Assembly: GCA_903813345.2 (NCBI GenBank)
Contig: CAIIXF020000007.1
Coordinates: 16,038,714-16,102,713 of the forward strand
DNA from: Owenia fusiformis
Taxonomy: Eukaryota; Annelida; Polychaeta; Sabellida; Oweniidae
Direction of reading: 5' to 3'
Length of the DNA: 64,000 nt
Position numbers and translations under genes: made by a program. Positions 51,061-63,300 of the stretch are shown here, piece after piece (position 1 is the first letter of the stretch; the number at the start of each line of letters is the position of its first letter). Under the pieces are notes generated by a model, which worked only from the letters and a program-made list of their open reading frames with translations, ran no database searches and was not told the DNA's origin.

Positions 51061-52474
51061 TCATTTATTTGCCTCGCTATTCTAGTCAATTTAGAATTTC
51101 ATAAAAAGAAAGTGGCAATCACATCAAAATACACCGTACATGAATGTCACCAAATGTAACCTTCTACCTCGCACGAGCCCCCCCCCCCCCGCCCCCCATT
51201 CTGATACCCATTACATCTTTCTCCCTTCAACTAGAAATATCCTTCTAGAAGCTAATAGAATGCACACCCCCACTTCTTTAATACAAATGTTATCAGCTTC
51301 ATTTTTTATGTACAGAAACTACAATCCATGGATGACAATGTGAGACTAAATTTTTTAAATATCACATTTTTTTTAGTATAGAGGTTGAAATCATTAAGCT
51401 TAATGAGGATGTGTACCAGCAACTTTTAGGTATGACTGCATCTTATGAGTGGTGTTTTGGAACTACGTTTAATGCAATCATACACAGTTGCTGTCTTATG
51501 ATTTCTTGAGAATTGTCCAACAGAATTTTGTACAGTGTTAGGGGTGTTCTTAATCAGCAGCCAGGAATTTCAGTCATTTGTTTTTACTGGTGTTTTACCA
51601 TTGCTGATTCTTCATTTTCCAAGTAAAATATCAAATGAGACTTTGATTTTACGTCTTCTTTTGAATTTCTTTCTGAATCTCTCATAAAATCTGAATGTAT
51701 GACTTACACGTGACGGGTAAAGACAAAAACACTTAGAGACGAGAAAGTACCGAGACACGATGGATTGATTGATTTGATATGAAATGAAGAGTTATGTATC
51801 CGTTATGTTAAGGACGTATTTCACATTTTGTATTTTTGAAAATTTTATTGAAATATAGCATACATAACTTTATATTCCTTTGACACATAACTATGTGAAT
51901 GGAAAACTTGAATGTTCGAAACAGGTTCAGCACGTTCATCCGCAACTCAGTTGGATCTCTGGTTGTGCATCTTTTTGTCTTGGTTGAGGAATCCCAAAAG
52001 ATTTGTTTGTACGTTGTAAACATGGTGGAAATAACACTTTTAGTATGTGGAATCTAGATTTAATTAATCACGCGGTGAAAAACGTCTCAGATTCTTGTAA
52101 AACACTTTGATTGTACCGTGAAGTGTTTTGTAATTGTACTTAATACATTTTGTTAAGTGTTTATGATTTGATATAAAGTATGTTGAATACAAGAGTACAA
52201 TAAGTATCTGTTACAATCACTTGCTCGTACGTGCTGTCAGTCAAGGTAAACTCCTCACACAATCGATTTGTTGTGTTTTGAAGAAACGAAATGATTATGT
52301 TCATTTTAATTCAACATACAAGTGATTCTGATATGAATATGTTTGACGATTTACTTTATTGGAAATTCCCATAAACAATATGTTCAAATGGAATTTGAAG
52401 ACATGTGCATGTTCATTGTACCTCCTTGTGTTATGAAACACGTTCTCATATACGATTGACTGTGTAGTGGTAAT

Positions 52475-52866
52475 CACGCGCCTAACCATTGACAATAGTG
52501 ACAAAATATACGGGACTACATTTAAGCTGTTAAAATGTGATGTAGGTTTTAAAAGATTTATCCAAGGAATATGATGGACTATTTCATATTTAATTTCATG
52601 TGCTTCCTTTTAGCAAGACATTTAATTTTATATTACGTTCACAGTCAATAATTACGTTCACAGATTCTCGAGAATCTATTAACGTAATTAGAAAGTTTTG
52701 CCAAGAGCATGTACATGAAATTAAACATGAGATACTACTTAATATTTCTTAGATAAATCTTTTAAAACCTACATCACAATTTTTGCTTCAACCATGACAC
52801 CGTACAGCTAAAGTGTACAACCGTATATTTTGTCACTGTACGTTGCCGATGGTTAGGGGTGAATCA
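52475..52866. repeat. Near-400-bp imperfect palindrome
   Basis: The centre is the perfect palindrome AGATTCTCGAGAATCT at 52662-52677. Outward, ATTTAATTTCATGT, GTAGGTTTTAAAAGATTTAT (about 52542-52561), GTGACAAAATATACGG and CTAACCAT on the left all recur as complements on the right (right ends near 52745, 52772, 52835 and 52857). A small duplication, ATTACGTTCACAG, and indels offset the arms by about 25 bp. No gene is inside. It could be a foldback element or the product of an inverted duplication. Confidence 0.85.
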
Positions 52867-53039
52867 TGTTCATCTGAAACCACGAACACAATTATTGGCT
52901 GTGCCCCTTTCATGGCACTATGACAACAGATCTCAAGGTCATTTAGGCTATGGATTTCATTACTTGTTATAACTGAGGTCATGTGTCATTGCATCATGGA
53001 TTTATTCCTCTGTAGAACAATATTTATGTTTGGTTGTGG

Positions 53040-53590
53040 TCTAAACATTTTATTGTGTCTTAGTTAAGTGGCGAACACCTTGATTGTGCTAGGAATGTTT
53101 TACTTTATGGCTGTGCACATTTTACAGAAATGTGTCTAAGTTGTGCCATGAACACTTTATGACTTGGTTGTCCTATGAACATTTTATGTGTAAGTCGTGC
53201 CATGGACACTTTATGACTTGGTTGTCCTTTGAATATTATATGTGTAAGTGGTGCCATGTTCATTTTATGACTTGGTTGTGCTATGGATATTTCATGTTTA
53301 AGTAGTGCCATGAACACTTCATGACTTGGTTGTGCTTAGGACATTTTTATGTCTAAGTCGTGCCATGAACACTTCATGACTTGGTTTTGCTATGGAGATT
53401 TTATGTCTAAGTCGTGCCATGAACACTTTATGACTTGGTTGTGGTATGAACATTTTATGTGCAATTCATGCTATGAACACATTATGACTTGGTCGTTCTA
53501 TGAACATTTTCTGACTTGGTTGTGCTACAAACATTTTACATCTTACTTTATGGTGAACACTTTATGTCTTGATTGTGCTATGAAAAATTG
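53040..53590. repeat. Minisatellite, 54-bp unit made of two 27-bp halves
   Basis: TGACTTGGTTGT recurs at 53160, 53214, 53268, 53322, 53377, 53431 and 53485, a period of 54 bp. Each unit is two related 27-bp halves (CATGAACACTTTATGACTTG and TATGAACATTTTATGTCTAA). Because 54 is a multiple of three, both strands stay open for several units and give false ORFs of 70-92 codons. Confidence 0.9.
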
Positions 53591-54180
53591 TCCTGGTTTT
53601 GCTTTTGATGCTTTCACTTGTTTTTGAACACTTGGAACAATTTGATTTGATTGTAGTGATATAGAACTTAGCCTGTCTCAACGTTTCACACTAAATTTTG
53701 CATATCATCCTTTAGTGGGTGGGTGTCGAGAGGCATGACTTTTAAGTCAATAGTGCAAAAATCAAAATTGTTTTTGCCCTTTTTGGCTCACCATTGATTT
53801 GCCCATTCAGTTCTTAGTTTTTTTTATGTTGGAGAAACCAACTCTTTGTAGTCAAAATAGGAATAAGAAATCACCATTTGAGCCCATTGAACAGTGTCAT
53901 TTTTTCATAAAGGTGTGTAAAGCAATCTAGCAGTTCATGAAATGTACATATTAAATCAACTGGCATATATGATTTTGCCATGAAATACTTTATGATAGTG
54001 CTAGATAGATTAATTCAGGCAATATATATGGAGTGTACCCTTCATTTTGTGTCAATATGAAATTCTCACATATTGTTCAATTTGTATTTTGCCATCTGCA
54101 GGTCAGCGGTGGGCATCAGCTACTATCTGCAGATACCTGGATGTATATAACAGGGACACCTATTGTAGAATATTCGGACT

Positions 54181-54247
54181 AAAGCAGGCCGGGACAAGTG
54201 CAATCTGGTTCACAACAACATATTGCAAAAGTCACGACCGACAGTAC
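54181..54247 (-). ncRNA. mir-92 family precursor hairpin, copy 1
   Basis: On the minus strand the 3' arm reads AUUGCACUUGUCCCGGCC followed by UGC (complement of 54184-54204). This is the conserved miR-92 3p sequence with seed AUUGCAC, and the base before it is G. The 5' arm, GGUCGUGACUUUUGCAAUAU, pairs with it across a loop of about 12-14 nt, the usual mir-92 shape. miR-92 acts through Argonaute on 3' UTR seed matches. This is the last hairpin in the transcript direction and is nearly identical to copy 2. Confidence 0.9.
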
Positions 54248-54803
54248 CCCTTTTGTGTCACCATAACGACAAATAGTCCTCTTGTGCATCACCATAACGA
54301 CAGACTGTCTTCTTAGCCTCCGTAACAGATAGTAATGAAACTGAAGGACACCACTGAAAGAACACAATATTATGATAATGAATCAATGGGTTAGAAAATG
54401 GGTGATTACATAGAATTATTATTCATGTGCAGAATAATATACTTTTAGCATAGCTATTTGATGTTAAACGCATTTCCAAATGTAAAAAATGTCACATGCA
54501 TCTATGTTTATCTTAATTTTTTAAACATGTGTGATCCCATCATGGATTTATCCTTTTTGTGTGGAATCATATTGACCAACCATGAAAATTTAGTTTTATC
54601 ATATTTTTTTTATTTCATTGCAACTTAGTGAAGGTGAGATCATCATTTATCCCTGGATATCTTTAAATTGACATCTGTGCTCTGCCCAGATCATCTTACC
54701 TGCTTTAGGGAGCCACTTTTTGGACACTACTGGCATCTACTTAAGTGCTGTGTGCAAATGCTTGAATGTAATGTAGTGACATCTATTGTTGAATATTTGG
54801 ACT

Positions 54804-54870
54804 AAAGCAGGCCGGGACAAGTGCAATCTGGTTCACAACAACATATTGCAAAAGTCACGACCGACAGTAC
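54804..54870 (-). ncRNA. mir-92 family precursor hairpin, copy 2
   Basis: The hairpin body is identical to copy 1, with the mature-arm complement at 54807-54827. Identity also covers the flanks from ACTAAAGCAGG to GTACCCCTTTT, and a weaker match continues about 60 bp further towards lower coordinates. Copies 1 and 2 lie 623 bp apart, so this is a recent local duplication giving two genes for the same mature RNA. Confidence 0.9.
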
Positions 54871-55035
54871 CCCTTTTATGTCACTACAATAGTTAACTGG
54901 GAAGGATATCATGCATTTATGTAGTTTCCACAGTGTTCAAATCAAGCATATATTTGTAGGATGCTTAAAACAGCAAGGAGTAATCCCTTTTGTGGCACAT
55001 AAATGTCAGATAGTTGGATGTTGAATTTTAGATAA

Positions 55036-55100
55036 TCAGATGGCCGGGACAAGTGCAATTTGAGTCAATAGAACAAATAATGCAGATGTCATGACCAACC
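55036..55100 (-). ncRNA. mir-92 family precursor hairpin, copy 3
   Basis: The 3' arm is AAUUGCACUUGUCCCGGCC then AUC (complement of 55039-55059). The 5' arm GGUCAUGACAUCUGCAUUAU pairs with internal mismatches. The 3' tail (AUC instead of UGC) distinguishes it from the other members; the seed is unchanged. Confidence 0.88.
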
Positions 55101-55368
55101 AAGTATCACAAATTAGACTCAAAGCTTGCAAAATTATTCATTTCTTCTCTTTCCTTTCAGCAATGTGAGTAAATAGTGAGGCAGTTCATTAACCAGGATT
55201 TGGCAAGTTTTGTAAGTATAACAGCCATTCAGGACATTTTGTGAAAGAATGGGACCTGTTATTACAAAGATTATTACAGAATCCGATCATAAATCAAGCA
55301 AATAATGGGATAGTTTAAATCATCAGCCAGTGATAGTGATTTTGTGAAAGTTTGTTGTGGTTGTTCAC

Positions 55369-55430
55369 TCCTCAGGCCGGGACAAGTGCAATTTGATTTT
55401 ACACACAAATAATGCACTAATCACGACCAG
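55369..55430 (-). ncRNA. mir-92 family precursor hairpin, copy 4
   Basis: The 3' arm is AAUUGCACUUGUCCCGGCC then UGA (complement of 55372-55392). The 5' arm is GGUCGUGAUUAGUGCAUUAU, paired across a loop of about 14 nt. It lies about 330 bp from copy 3, consistent with one primary transcript. Confidence 0.9.
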
Positions 55431-55877
55431 TGGCATGAACCAAAAGGTTCTGAGCAAAGTAACCGGCAGAATAACTTACTAGCTGAATTACTTACCTCCT
55501 CATCAAATGATACAGATTTATTCATCTTCCCAAAATAGCAATTCAATGAGCTGGAAAATAAAACAAATATGACCACTCGCCTCAATGCAAACACACATCA
55601 CTTCTGCATCCCTTCATATGCATTCAGGTACCACACACAATCTTGAACAATCATCAAACACTCATACATATCATACACATTAACACAGACTTACCCACAC
55701 CCCTTTCAACCTTTCCAGTTCTGTTCATTTATATCTTATTTTTTTTATAATTCTGCATTACCTTACAACCTTATCCAACACAATCTTATATCACACACAA
55801 CCTCATACCACTTTTAGTCATACACAGCTTCAAACCAGTCTCCCCACATGTCACAAACACAAAACAGTAATAGTAAA

Positions 55878-55895
55878 ATTGCACTTGTCTCGACC
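55878..55895 (+). other. Orphan miR-92/25-like arm in opposite orientation
   Basis: The plus strand reads ATTGCACTTGTCTCGACC, 18 bases matching the mature core apart from two positions. I find no complementary 5' arm upstream and no 3' partner downstream, so no hairpin is predicted. In the minus-strand cluster transcript it appears as a nearly perfect complement of the mature miR-92s (17 of 18 positions paired, one of them G-U). It may be a relic of an inverted copy or a built-in antisense site. Confidence 0.7.
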
Positions 55896-56205
55896 TTTCC
55901 CTAAAACTACCAAGTAGTAACAGGGTTATTAGTTATTACAGCGGTAAGATTAAGACTAAAACATTTCTTTATTTGAACAAGGAATGAGTGAAATGTGTTT
56001 TCTCAAGGAATCAATAGAGAATTTAGAAGAAAGGAATATAGAAAGAAATAATTAATTATTCAACTACTTGTTATTGAGAGTTGAGATTTAATCCATTCAG
56101 TGAATAGTAAATTCAACATTTGTTTTAGATTTTAAGATACTTACTTACGGGTTATATCCTTTGTTCTTTCGATATGTGATGTCACAATGCATTGATTATG
56201 TCATA

Positions 56206-56272
56206 GTTAGCAGGCCGGGACAAGTGCAATTTGATTGGCTAACACAAATTTGCACCGGACACGACCTGTTAA
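56206..56272 (-). ncRNA. mir-92 family precursor hairpin, copy 5
   Basis: The 3' arm is AAUUGCACUUGUCCCGGCC then UGC (complement of 56210-56230). The 5' arm AGGUCGUGUCCGGUGCAAAU pairs closely; lower stem bases AACAG and CUGCUAAC extend it. This has one of the best-paired stems of the group. Confidence 0.92.
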
Positions 56273-59200
56273 AAATAACAGTAGAATGACATCAGATTAT
56301 GCGATAATCAGATTGTAGAAAATTAGAAATGCAACTTCTGCAGAAACTGCCATAATATTCATTTTTTGTAAAGGCGAAGCAGTCCAAATACATTAATAAT
56401 TGGATGATAATCACAGCTTTCAATTAATCAAATTTTCACCAAGGACATCTAGTAATCTCAAAGCGTATCACCAAAATATCTACAATAGGCTAAAAGACTT
56501 GTTTTCTATGAACATGACACCTTTCAACTGAAATGAACTCTCCAATTCAAAATATGACACTGCATTTTACTCATTGAAAACACCTACTCAAAATACATGT
56601 TAACAACTTTTAACTATTTTATTACAATGCTAGCTTCATTATAGACCTAAAGTACTTAATAAATTGCTAACTTATTAAAAAGAACTATTTGATTAACTGT
56701 TTGATTAAACATTAGTCACTTAGAAAACTTTTTTAAGCAATTGTTTGTTCAAGTTTCCAAATATATAAAAAATATACATAAAAAAATGAATAAAAAATGA
56801 AAAATGAAATAATCAATAGATAAGGCTTTATCATTTTAAATGTCATTCTACAATGTTCACCATCATATTTCAATAGCCAAGCCACCTGGTGGTCAATACT
56901 GTGACTAACATTAAGAATAGGTATATCATATGGCAGACATTGCACTAATTATTCAATAAATTACCTATTTCCATCATATAATTTTTATATAACTAACCTC
57001 TGGACTTAGCAACAAGGCCCAAAAAACTGCCTCACATCGACTGACTGAAACATCAATTCACTTACCATGATCAAATTTTAGACTGCATAACACATTCATT
57101 TTCTGATTTTCCATGAATGAGACTCTCAGATTGATTACTGAAGTGAAGTGAATAGGTAGATTTGTAATGTTTGGTTGTTTGTGCCAAGGATTTGTATAAA
57201 TCTCTTATTTGTCTTCAAGATTGCAAAGTGAATGTGTAACAGGATTAAAGTTCTAACACAGTAAACCTTGTTGCTATATGGGATTTCAACATTTTACACA
57301 TTAACACTGCACAAGAAGAATTTCCCCCAATATAGTAGTACTCCAAGTTGACAAAATCTAATGTACTTTATCCAAGCTGAATTGCTAGTATGAGGCAATT
57401 TTAATAAATCGAACATAGTAACTTAAACACAGCCTTATGATTGGAACATCACCTCCCCCTACCCCAAATAGCAGAAACCTGATATGTTCCAAATGTTTAC
57501 TCATGAAAAATTGACCAAACAATTGAAATTAATTCCCATATTTGATTCTTGTCTGCTGTCATTTGCCCACCATTCAATGATAACATTTAATACAAGAATT
57601 ACATGATTTCTCCTTCAGCTCGCTCCAAGGACATTAATCCATACACCCATAGAATATAAACCCATAATGTTCAAAGAAACTAAAATATTTAAAACTTGAA
57701 CGTCCAATGATGTAAGACTGTTGAAATGTTCCCCATTGTAATATTACTTCAAGTTTCACACCTTAGGCCTGAAATATCAATATTGAAGCAAAGGCTCGAC
57801 AGGACCACTTATACATACAAACTGTCAATGGTTTGTAGGTCTTACTGCTTGAGTATACATTGGTTGATTACATGTAATGTAGTGTTTAACTAGTACCTGT
57901 GAATACTATAATGAGACTCACACATGCTCATATATAGGTAAATCAATTTAGAACAATTAAGAAAACACATACTTAACAATTACATAATGCTCTGACACTA
58001 ATTTGTAGTTCATAATTTCAAACAATTTCTTCTCTGCCTATTCCCGTTTTCATTAAGTTTTAAACTGACCAGTTGAAAATCATGAAGATTGACTTATATC
58101 AACAAGTGTTCTGACCAAATGATTTTTTTGCAAATCAAAAACTATCATGTTACCAAAATTCACAAACATCCAATGTTTGCTCTTTTTAAAGGCACCTAAA
58201 TCAGAATCCAAGACCACAAGACATCAATATAACTACAGACCTGAAGAAAAATATTGTACATTTATACTTAGTTCCCTCCTTGTTCGTTCCTACAGGTCTT
58301 CCTACACTGTTGAGTCTGTAAACGCTAACTTATAGTAAGTCCATATTTGAAGTGATACCGCTGCATTGTATTTCAGCTAAATGCAACAATGTCCAATATG
58401 CAAGTAGAGTTCTTCCAAACTTGAGCCAAGTGAGCATTGGTGGTTCATGTGTTCTCTTGAGTTGCTCCTGTCCAAGTGTAGTTTTCCAGTGCCCAACCCA
58501 AGTCTTTATATTGTTATAGGGCGCATTCAGGCCACTGTAAGCGCTATTCAATTGGTTAACAAAAACTGTACAAACAATGGGACAAAGAAAGCGCAAATAC
58601 TCATTGGTCGTAAGCTTTTATCTGGCTTATTTAGCTTAAGTCTTTGTAAATTCTGGTGGCTGGAACTTGACAGTTTGTGATTGCAGTTTGAAACTTAGTA
58701 AATACATTAACTTAAAATGGGCCTAATTGGTGTATACCAGTTTCACTTGTTGGATTTAGTATATGTTAATACATCTGAAGATTTAGAATCTGAATGGGCC
58801 AAAGAGTGAAAAATGAGAAAGCGATTATCAAAACTGGATTCTAAAAGTTAACATATTTTTCAAATTTGATTGTGCAAAATAAAAAAACTCCATAAGAATA
58901 CATATGGTTTAAAACTTTTAAGGGCCAACACATAAAATTTTCATCCTAAATAACCTGAAAATATTTGTAATTCATTACGATATGTACACAATCGATACAT
59001 TTTGGATACAAACCATCTTTTCTGAAAATATCGAAGCTTGAAAAAAACCTAACCAAGTAAGCATTCCAAGTTGTAAGTTGAAGAGACTTCTCATACATTC
59101 CAATTTGTAAATTGAAGAGACCTCTCATACTCCTTTTTCAATTTTAAAAGCTAATTAATTCATTTTCCACATTAATAATTTTTTAAGGTCAAATAAGTAC

Positions 59201-60016
59201 AGAAAAGACAAATTAAAAAATATCGTAGAGTTATTTAAGAGTTAATACAGTTAGTAGCTGTGTACTTTTTAAGACAAGAATTCTGAGCTCTGTTGACAAT
59301 TAAATATGTTTGACAAGTAAAGATTTGGATAACATATAAGTTCAATGTTTGATTTCTCTGAGATGTATTATATTACATGCCTCTAGCCCCGGGACATACA
59401 TTAAATCTTTTTACTAACATCTTCAATAGCATGTTCCTCAAAATTATTTCATGATATACAAAATTCAACTGTGTTTAACAATATAGCTTAACATGGAGTT
59501 ATATTGTTAATATCAAATGAGAATGGCAGCATAAAGCAAGTTTTAAAATCAAGAGAAAAATATATATAACTTAACTTTGACTAAGAAAGCACTAGATTGA
59601 TCTTATAGACTAAGAGACTAATTTGTTGATCTTTGTTTTGACTTTTGTGGCAGTTATTGAGTTTGGTGAATTAATCCTTAAGTTGATGCTGCTATTATAT
59701 ATGCAATTATATATACATATACAGCCAATTAATTATTATCTAATTTGAATGAGTAAAATGTGGCATTTTTGAAAATTCTTAAGAAACCACGAACCTATCA
59801 GCTAAAGCAATTGAAAGTCATTCCAAAGTAATCAAATGAGTGTTCCATTTAAGAAAGTTCTATACAACTCAATGAGTAGAAATACCATATTATATATCAA
59901 TAAATCAAAGGTCAATATTTCTGAAATTAGAATAACTGGCTGGGTTGATATCCATTATTGATTGTCACATGACAAGTGAGGGAAATACCTCCATTGTTTA
60001 ATGTTGATTGGTTGCA
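56273..60016. other. Spacer inside the miRNA cluster
   Basis: AT-rich sequence with no convincing ORF, repeat or additional AUUGCAC hairpin that I could find by eye. If the seven hairpins share one transcript, this is pri-miRNA or intron sequence. Confidence 0.5.
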
Positions 60017-60083
60017 TTCAGCAGACCGAGACAAGTGCAATGTTGCTCCAATACACAATATTGCACATATCTCGTATCTAGTG
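60017..60083 (-). ncRNA. mir-25-type precursor hairpin, copy 6
   Basis: The 3' arm is CAUUGCACUUGUCUCGGUCU then GC (complement of 60021-60042). UCUCGGUC instead of UCCCGGCC is the form known as miR-25 in vertebrates. The 5' arm GAUACGAGAUAUGUGCAAUA pairs almost throughout, with compensating changes (CGAGA facing UCUCG), so the hairpin is maintained and not a decayed miR-92. The seed is the same. Confidence 0.92.
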
Positions 60084-60345
60084 AAATACAACCTGTATCA
60101 TGATATATCCAACATGTATAAGGAAATGTACAACCTTAAAATGAAATGTACATAATGAGTTACAACCTGTATCATAATACACAACTCATATGAGCTACAA
60201 CCTGTATCATGATATATCCAACCTGTATAAAGAAATATACAACATTAAAGTGAAATGTACATAATGAGATACAACCTGTATCATGCTACACAACCTGTAC
60301 AGGATGTAACCTGCATCATGATACATACAACCTGTATAATGGGAA
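60084..60345. repeat. Minisatellite with higher-order unit of about 110 bp
   Basis: TACAACCTGTATCATGATAT and related phrases alternate with ACATAATGAGATACAACCTG. The same block starts at about 60087 and 60197, and the second phase at about 60160 and 60272. It directly adjoins the miR-25-type hairpin on its 5' side in the transcript sense. Confidence 0.8.
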
Positions 60346-63300
60346 TGGTGGCTACTTCTTCTAACCTCTGGTATTTGTCATCTTGACATCTTTGAGTCAT
60401 TTAATTTATACTTTAAAACAGAATCTAAAATGATAAAAATAAAACTGCAGAGATAGATTTTAAAATACAGCTATCTATAAGTACAATTTGAAAATAGCAT
60501 TCAAATATGTTCCCTCATGGATGTATATTAAATTCTAAATATAAATTGTATTCAATATTTACTTTCTAAGTTACATAAACCTGAAGGGCGTTTATCAAAG
60601 AATCTTTTGAATTGACATCCATTTTAATGTAGAGATTATTTTTACAAGATTCTAGCTATAGCAATATTAGTCCAAGAATCCAATTTGACAGAATCAAAGC
60701 ACCTATTCAATGGAGAAATTTTAATAGTTCACATTAAAGATAATCCTGGGGTTAACCTAGTAAGATTAACTTCAAATTACTGCAATGAAGTTTTGTGAAT
60801 GTTTACGAGATTAGGATTTCATCTTACCTGGTGTCGTCATGCAAATAATTTTCACTTGTCGCTTACGATTGATTGAGAGGATAACTTCAAATATTTTGAA
60901 TGGTTTAAATTGAATTATGATAAATCAATTTTTTATCCTGAATTATTTAAAATACTTGCTTTAACTGCACCACTTCCCCTCTCCCTTTCTCATTTTTCAA
61001 CCTCCCCTCCCCCTGACTGTAAACTACATTCCAATAATGAAATTAAGCGCAAATCTATCCAACATACGAGCATAATCTTATACCCAGGTGCTGTACTACA
61101 GTCAACACCCTGTATATGAAATGACACAATGTCATTTTTTAAAACACAACATTAAGTAAAAAGAGTGAATTAATGATAAAAAAAAGTTAACATGCATATG
61201 ATAAGTACTCTAAATTATACTAAAATACAAGAAAATCAAATACTTAATCAAATCTAAGAGTCCCATGGCATGGAATAAACATGAAAAGACAGATATTTTG
61301 AATGCATACGAGGAATGAAAGCCCCAAGTCAATATTGACAAGAGGTATATTTGACAATGAAAGTGAGAAGTTTAAGACGTTTAAGTAACAAATTTTGACT
61401 GAACTGGAAATTTGGTGACGTGGCAATATTGAACACTGTACTATACACAATTCAGGCGCAGCATATATGTAGTTCTGAATTCGTTCTAAACCCAGTTTTT
61501 AATATGGTTGTGTAAAATAATCAAATATATATAGTATGTAAATGCATTGTATTATGTATTTCAATAATGAGAACAAAATGTGAAAAAGTAAGATATGTAT
61601 TATGCCAAAAAATAATAATCTTGCACATGGAATGGGTTTGTAGACATTAAATTGAAAAATGGTGTTTTCCAAGTCATATATTGTGATATTTATAAAGCAT
61701 CTTTAAATATAAGTAGGCCTATGGATGTGCCAATACAGTAATGAGATACAGGTCCAGTTCACTAGTGGGGCTTATTCTCGTCAAAAGGTTTACTTAAGGA
61801 AGGAAGGTGATGTTTTATGCAATTTTCATTTAATTTTTCAGCTAAAAAATGACTTCTACTTTTGGAAGGAGATATATGAAAATATTTAATAACTTTAAAT
61901 TAATTGCGCAAATTGTTTAATAATAAGATTTACCAATCAGTATGACAGTTATTTTTCCAGAAACAACACAGCAGCCTGCCACCAGATTAGCATTAATAAG
62001 AAAAAACACTTGCAACAATGAGATTAAAAATTCAGTTAGGTATACTTAATAAACAATATAATTAATTGGCTGGCTTACTGACTTAAAGTATAAATTATTT
62101 TTGTAGCAATTAAAACAGCTTGAAGGGGCCAGATGTATGGTTCAACTGAGTGTCACTGTTGAATCTACCTGATAAGATTCTTATATAAGGGGGGTACAAA
62201 TAACATCATAGAAATACTCTATGTGAAGTTCTTCAGAAAGCAGCAAGCAAAAAATTAAAGATGATATCTCATAATCTCACACATAGACAAATCAAAAGCA
62301 GTTATTTAATTAAATAAAAATAAAAATTAACCATATAGTATTCTGAAGCTACCTGTAGCTTTAAAATCAATATGCACATATATTCACATTCTCGTGCAAT
62401 TTAAATTTATTTCATCAATTTATTGATTCTGCACTTTCCCTTTAATCAAATCCTCTCTTTAGTGTACAGTGTAAACTTCAAATTCCTGTTAAGTCAACAT
62501 AGACCAAATGTGTGCAGAAATGTGTATTGTATAATGGCAAGTTGGCTAAAGATCACTTGGAAAGAAAACCATTCTACTGGCAGCAGTCGAATCAGAAGAT
62601 TCCCTTTTATCAGCTATAAGCCATCATATAAACTTTATTTATAACACATTAGAAGATGTTGACCTCAAGCAGAAATCACACAGCAATAAGTACTCATTGA
62701 GTTAAGTCATTTAATAAATATATTTAATAAGTTCAATAATATCACCTTTAAGATAAAGAGGACTGGTAACTCTTGAAAAAAGTCACGCCCTATTTGATTA
62801 ATTGTACTAGATTTTGTTGAATGTGATTTCCTGAAGTACAAAAGGTATCTTTGCACAAATGGTATCATTCAAAACTATACCATGTGTATTGTACCATACA
62901 TTGGATTTAATCATTACTCTATTTCAATATATTTTCTTCAAGTGCATGACAATTTATAAAGCTCGAAGATAGCAATCATTTTCAAGACCAGACATTGCCA
63001 GATTTGGTTAACTTTACCTTTATTCCCGCATGTCTTTGAGGAGAGGGGAGAGGCAGGCTAACCAGGGATACCAGACACACAGAGCAATAATAGAAATAAT
63101 CTTTCTCTCCATCACTTTATCTGCTACTGGGCATATCATCAATCTGTTAAGTAAAACAAAATTTAAGATTATTATATGATTCTTAGTTAAACCATAACAT
63201 AGATATACATGTACATCATTTTTTATCATGTCTTATCAAATGCATGTGTGACTGTACAGGTTTTTGTACAATGTGTTTGTACAGATTATAAAGTTACACA

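Larger units (their letters stand above)
49001..52460. other. Region upstream of ADAM, no recognised gene
   Basis: The part next to 49000 should hold the ADAM promoter and 5' UTR. Long C-runs occur at about 50350-50360 and 51178-51198. A tandem array lies at 50650-51060 and a small stem-loop at 50153-50189. Open frames here are short and overlap repeats. Confidence 0.5.

Noticed and set aside
53105-53627. 70- and 92-codon ORFs on opposite strands
   Set aside because: Both follow the 54-bp minisatellite, whose length is a multiple of three.
58330-58680. Overlapping 77- and 88-codon ORFs on both strands
   Set aside because: No domain, no splice-linked neighbours, and nothing distinguishes them from chance frames.
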